Below are positions 10,079-11,699 of a stretch of 11,699 nt of DNA, in pieces. Made by a program: the position numbers and the translations under genes. The notes below the pieces were generated by a model. That model was not told where the DNA came from and searched no databases. It saw only the letters and a list, made by a program, of their open reading frames with translations. Each line of letters opens with the position of its first letter. Position 1 is the first letter of the stretch. Origin of the DNA: Acidobacteriota bacterium (lineage in GTDB: Bacteria; Acidobacteriota; Thermoanaerobaculia; Thermoanaerobaculales; Thermoanaerobaculaceae); NCBI GenBank assembly GCA_027458945.1, contig DAIDOU010000091.1, forward strand, positions 1 to 11,699, written 5' to 3'.

Positions 10079-10603
10079 TCAGCGCCTCCCCGAGAGCTCG
10101 TCGAGGATCGCGTCGAGCCTGGCGACGTCGAGATCCTCGTAGTAGTCGTCGTTGATCTGGATCACCGGCGCCCGGCCGCACGCGCCTAGGCACTGCACGC
10201 CGACGAGCTGGAACGTCCCGTCCGGCGTCGTCTCGCCGAAGCCGATTCCGAGCCGCTCCTTGAGGTGAGCCACGAGCTCGCGCGCGCCGGTCCACGCGCA
10301 CGAGAGCGTGGTGCAGACCTGCAGGACGTAGCGCGCCGGCGGCGCCGTCTGATACATCGTGTAGAACGTCACCACGCCCTCGACGAACGCCGGGCTCTCG
10401 CCGAGCCGCTCCGCCACCGCGCGGATCACCCCGGGCGAGATCCAGCCGTACCTCTCCTGGCAGAGCCAGAGCACGGGGAGGAGCGCCGCCCGCGAGGTGG
10501 GGTAGCGCTGGCGGAGCTCGGCGATGCGCGCGTCCATCGTGGCATCGAAGGTGACGGTCTGGACGGTCCGGGGCGGCGCGGCCTCGATCGGTCGCGTGCT
10601 CAC
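10079..10603 (-). CDS. nuoE: NADH-quinone oxidoreductase subunit E, [2Fe-2S] thioredoxin-like subunit
   Basis: 174 residues (166 in E. coli). NuoE binds cluster N1a beside FMN in the NADH arm and belongs to the 24-kDa thioredoxin-like ferredoxin family. The N-terminal helical part includes AALLPVLWLCQERYGWIS and the VEGVVTFYTMYQ segment. The four cluster cysteines are C97 and C102 (VCTTLSCAW) and C138 and C142 (QCLGACGRAP), followed by the conserved INDDYYEDL. The start is GTG at 10603, overlapping the nuoA stop as GTGA, with GGGAG about nine bases upstream; no in-frame ATG fits better, since the next one (codon 23) would remove the start of the helical domain. The stop abuts nuoF with no gap. 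Four-base overlap and abutment suggest stoichiometric, coupled translation of A, E and F. Confidence 0.97.
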   Translation of the reverse strand: MSTRPIEAAPPRTVQTVTFDATMDARIAELRQRYPTSRAALLPVLWLCQERYGWISPGVIRAVAERLGESPAFVEGVVTFYTMYQTAPPARYVLQVCTTLSCAWTGARELVAHLKERLGIGFGETTPDGTFQLVGVQCLGACGRAPVIQINDDYYEDLDVARLDAILDELSGRR

Positions 10604-10989
10604 GACTGGCTCCCGCGCCGCGACCAGTCGAAGGCGCCTTCGCGCCAGAGGTAGACGTAGCCGATCGCGAGAAAGACGAGAAAGACGAGCCCGTCGAGCA
10701 TCACGGTGCGGTTGCCCTCGGCCAGCAGCGCGCGGGCCGACACCGCCCAGGGGAAGAGGAACGCGACCTCGACGTCAAACACGATGAACACCATGGCCAC
10801 GACGAAGAACTTGACCGACACGCGCTTGCGCGACAGGTCGATCAGGGGCATGCCGCTCTCGAAGGTGTCGCGCGTGCGCGAGCGAGTCAGACGGCCGCGC
10901 CCGAGGAACGCCGTCAGGGCGACCATCCCCACCGCGACCGCGGCCGCGAACGCGAATGCAAGAACAACCGGGATGTATTGGGCGATCAT
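10600..10989 (-). CDS. nuoA: NADH-quinone oxidoreductase subunit A, first gene of the operon
   Basis: 129 residues with three membrane helices, homologue of mitochondrial ND3 (E. coli NuoA is 147). After helix 1 comes the loop with FESG, where mitochondrial ND3 has a cysteine (the switch residue of the active/deactive transition); like E. coli this protein has serine. Helix 2 carries the hallmark SVKFFVVAMVFIVFDVEVAF with D72 and E74, and YVYLWREGAFDW near the end is also typical. I chose the ATG at 10989 because the protein then starts MIAQYIPVVL at helix 1, with GAGGGGGGA five bases upstream and a promoter beyond it. The open frame continues upstream to 11244, but that part is arginine-rich, crosses the promoter and lies opposite pepT. 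In most operons nuoB follows; here nuoE does. Confidence 0.96.
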   Translation of the reverse strand: MIAQYIPVVLAFAFAAAVAVGMVALTAFLGRGRLTRSRTRDTFESGMPLIDLSRKRVSVKFFVVAMVFIVFDVEVAFLFPWAVSARALLAEGNRTVMLDGLVFLVFLAIGYVYLWREGAFDWSRRGSQS

Positions 10990-10993
10990 GACT

Positions 10994-11002
10994 TCCCCCC
11001 TC
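10994..11002 (-). promoter_or_regulatory. Ribosome binding site of nuoA
   Basis: Read on the minus strand, GAGGGGGGA ends five bases before the nuoA ATG. It fixes the start at 10989 and is one of several G-run ribosome sites in this operon. Confidence 0.75.
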
Positions 11003-11019
11003 GTGCCCAAATTCACATG

Positions 11020-11049
11020 ATCGTAGCGTGATTTCGCGGATGAGGTCAA
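11020..11049 (-). promoter_or_regulatory. Sigma-70-like promoter for the nuo operon
   Basis: On the minus strand TTGACC (11049-11044, five of six matches to TTGACA) is followed after 18 bases by TACGAT (11025-11020, four of six to TATAAT). It lies in the least GC-rich part of the intergenic region. A start about seven bases downstream, near 11013, would give a leader of only some 23 bases, just enough for the nuoA ribosome site, leaving no room for a riboswitch or leader peptide. This places the operon start at nuoA. It is a sequence match, not proof of activity. Confidence 0.6.
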
Positions 11050-11097
11050 GCGCCGCGCGGCGGCCAGTCGTCGCGGCCGCACGGGCGATCGGCCCGG

Positions 11098-11123
11098 CCG
11101 CTCCCGTTCGCGAGCGGGAGCGG
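11098..11123. promoter_or_regulatory. 26-base near-perfect palindrome before pepT, possible operator
   Basis: The two 13-base halves, CCGCTCCCGTTCG and CGAGCGGGAGCGG, are reverse complements except for one T/G pair (11107 with 11114). There is no central spacer. It lies 42 bases upstream of the pepT start and directly abuts a possible -10 box, where the -35 element would be. That position suits a dimeric regulator binding DNA. If transcribed it could instead fold as a hairpin, though with no spacer the loop would have to come from opened central pairs. Chance palindromes are commoner in GC-rich DNA, but 12 of 13 pairs is well above casual matches. Confidence 0.45.
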
Positions 11124-11124
11124 G

Positions 11125-11130
11125 TAGACT
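11125..11130 (+). promoter_or_regulatory. Possible -10 element of pepT
   Basis: TAGACT matches four of six positions of TATAAT and starts two bases after the palindrome. No recognisable -35 box lies 16-18 bases upstream, because the palindrome occupies that place. A promoter here would need an activator, a different sigma factor, or simply be weak. Low confidence. Confidence 0.25.
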
Positions 11131-11155
11131 GCGCTGGCGCGGTCCCGCCCGCGCT

Positions 11156-11160
11156 GGAGG
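11156..11160 (+). promoter_or_regulatory. Ribosome binding site that decides the pepT start
   Basis: GGAGG lies five bases before the ATG at 11166. Another ATG at 11161 touches the GGAGG directly and opens a different frame, which is too close for initiation and encodes a serine- and arginine-rich shadow product. The spacing therefore supports 11166. Confidence 0.75.
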
Positions 11161-11165
11161 ATGCC

Positions 11166-11699
<534 letters not shown>

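Noticed and set aside
11098..11123. Palindrome as the terminator of an upstream gene
   Set aside because: Both flanking genes point away from this region, so no transcript ends here, and there is no T-run.

Overview
The window is a GC-rich bacterial chromosome segment (very high G+C at third codon positions). It holds most of a respiratory complex I (NDH-1, NADH:quinone oxidoreductase) operon on the minus strand, and the start of a divergent peptidase T gene on the plus strand. The sequence does not fix a taxon. GC richness, compact gene packing and a short NuoG fit a free-living aerobic or facultative bacterium from a GC-rich phylum, but that is inference.

Layout, right to left in the direction of complex I transcription: a 176-base intergenic region (10990-11165) with a good sigma-70-like promoter firing leftward; nuoA (10600-10989), nuoE (10079-10603), nuoF (8765-10078), nuoG (7083-8756), nuoH (6038-7093), a 70-base spacer, nuoJ (5479-5967), nuoK (5172-5477), nuoL (3136-5163), nuoM (1536-3125), nuoN (80-1531), and the first 27 codons of a further gene (1-83), possibly an AtpI/AtpZ-type F-ATPase assembly protein. 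Apart from the nuoH-nuoJ spacer, genes overlap by up to 11 bases or lie within 10 bases of each other, so one transcript with translational coupling is likely. Rightward from the same intergenic region runs pepT (11166 to the window end), preceded by a 26-base near-perfect palindrome.

Ten of the fourteen standard Nuo subunits are present. NuoE, NuoF and NuoG form the NADH-oxidising arm, with FMN and clusters N1a, N3, N1b, N5, N4 and a visible N7 site. NuoA, H, J, K, L, M and N form the membrane arm, and the main proton-path charges can be identified. The four absent genes, nuoB, nuoC, nuoD and nuoI, encode exactly the quinone-module subunits that join the two arms. The promoter sits directly in front of nuoA and the next gene upstream is divergent, so nuoBCD is not simply cut off at the right edge. 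These genes must lie downstream of the window or elsewhere in the genome for the complex to work.

Points worth attention: the modular absence of BCDI; a repeat-like, hairpin-containing spacer where nuoI usually lies; a NuoG of only 557 residues that still keeps the N7 ligands; the GTG-started gene overlapping the nuoN stop; G-only tracts used as ribosome binding sites; and the palindrome before pepT. I found no RNA genes, CRISPR arrays or insertion sequences.
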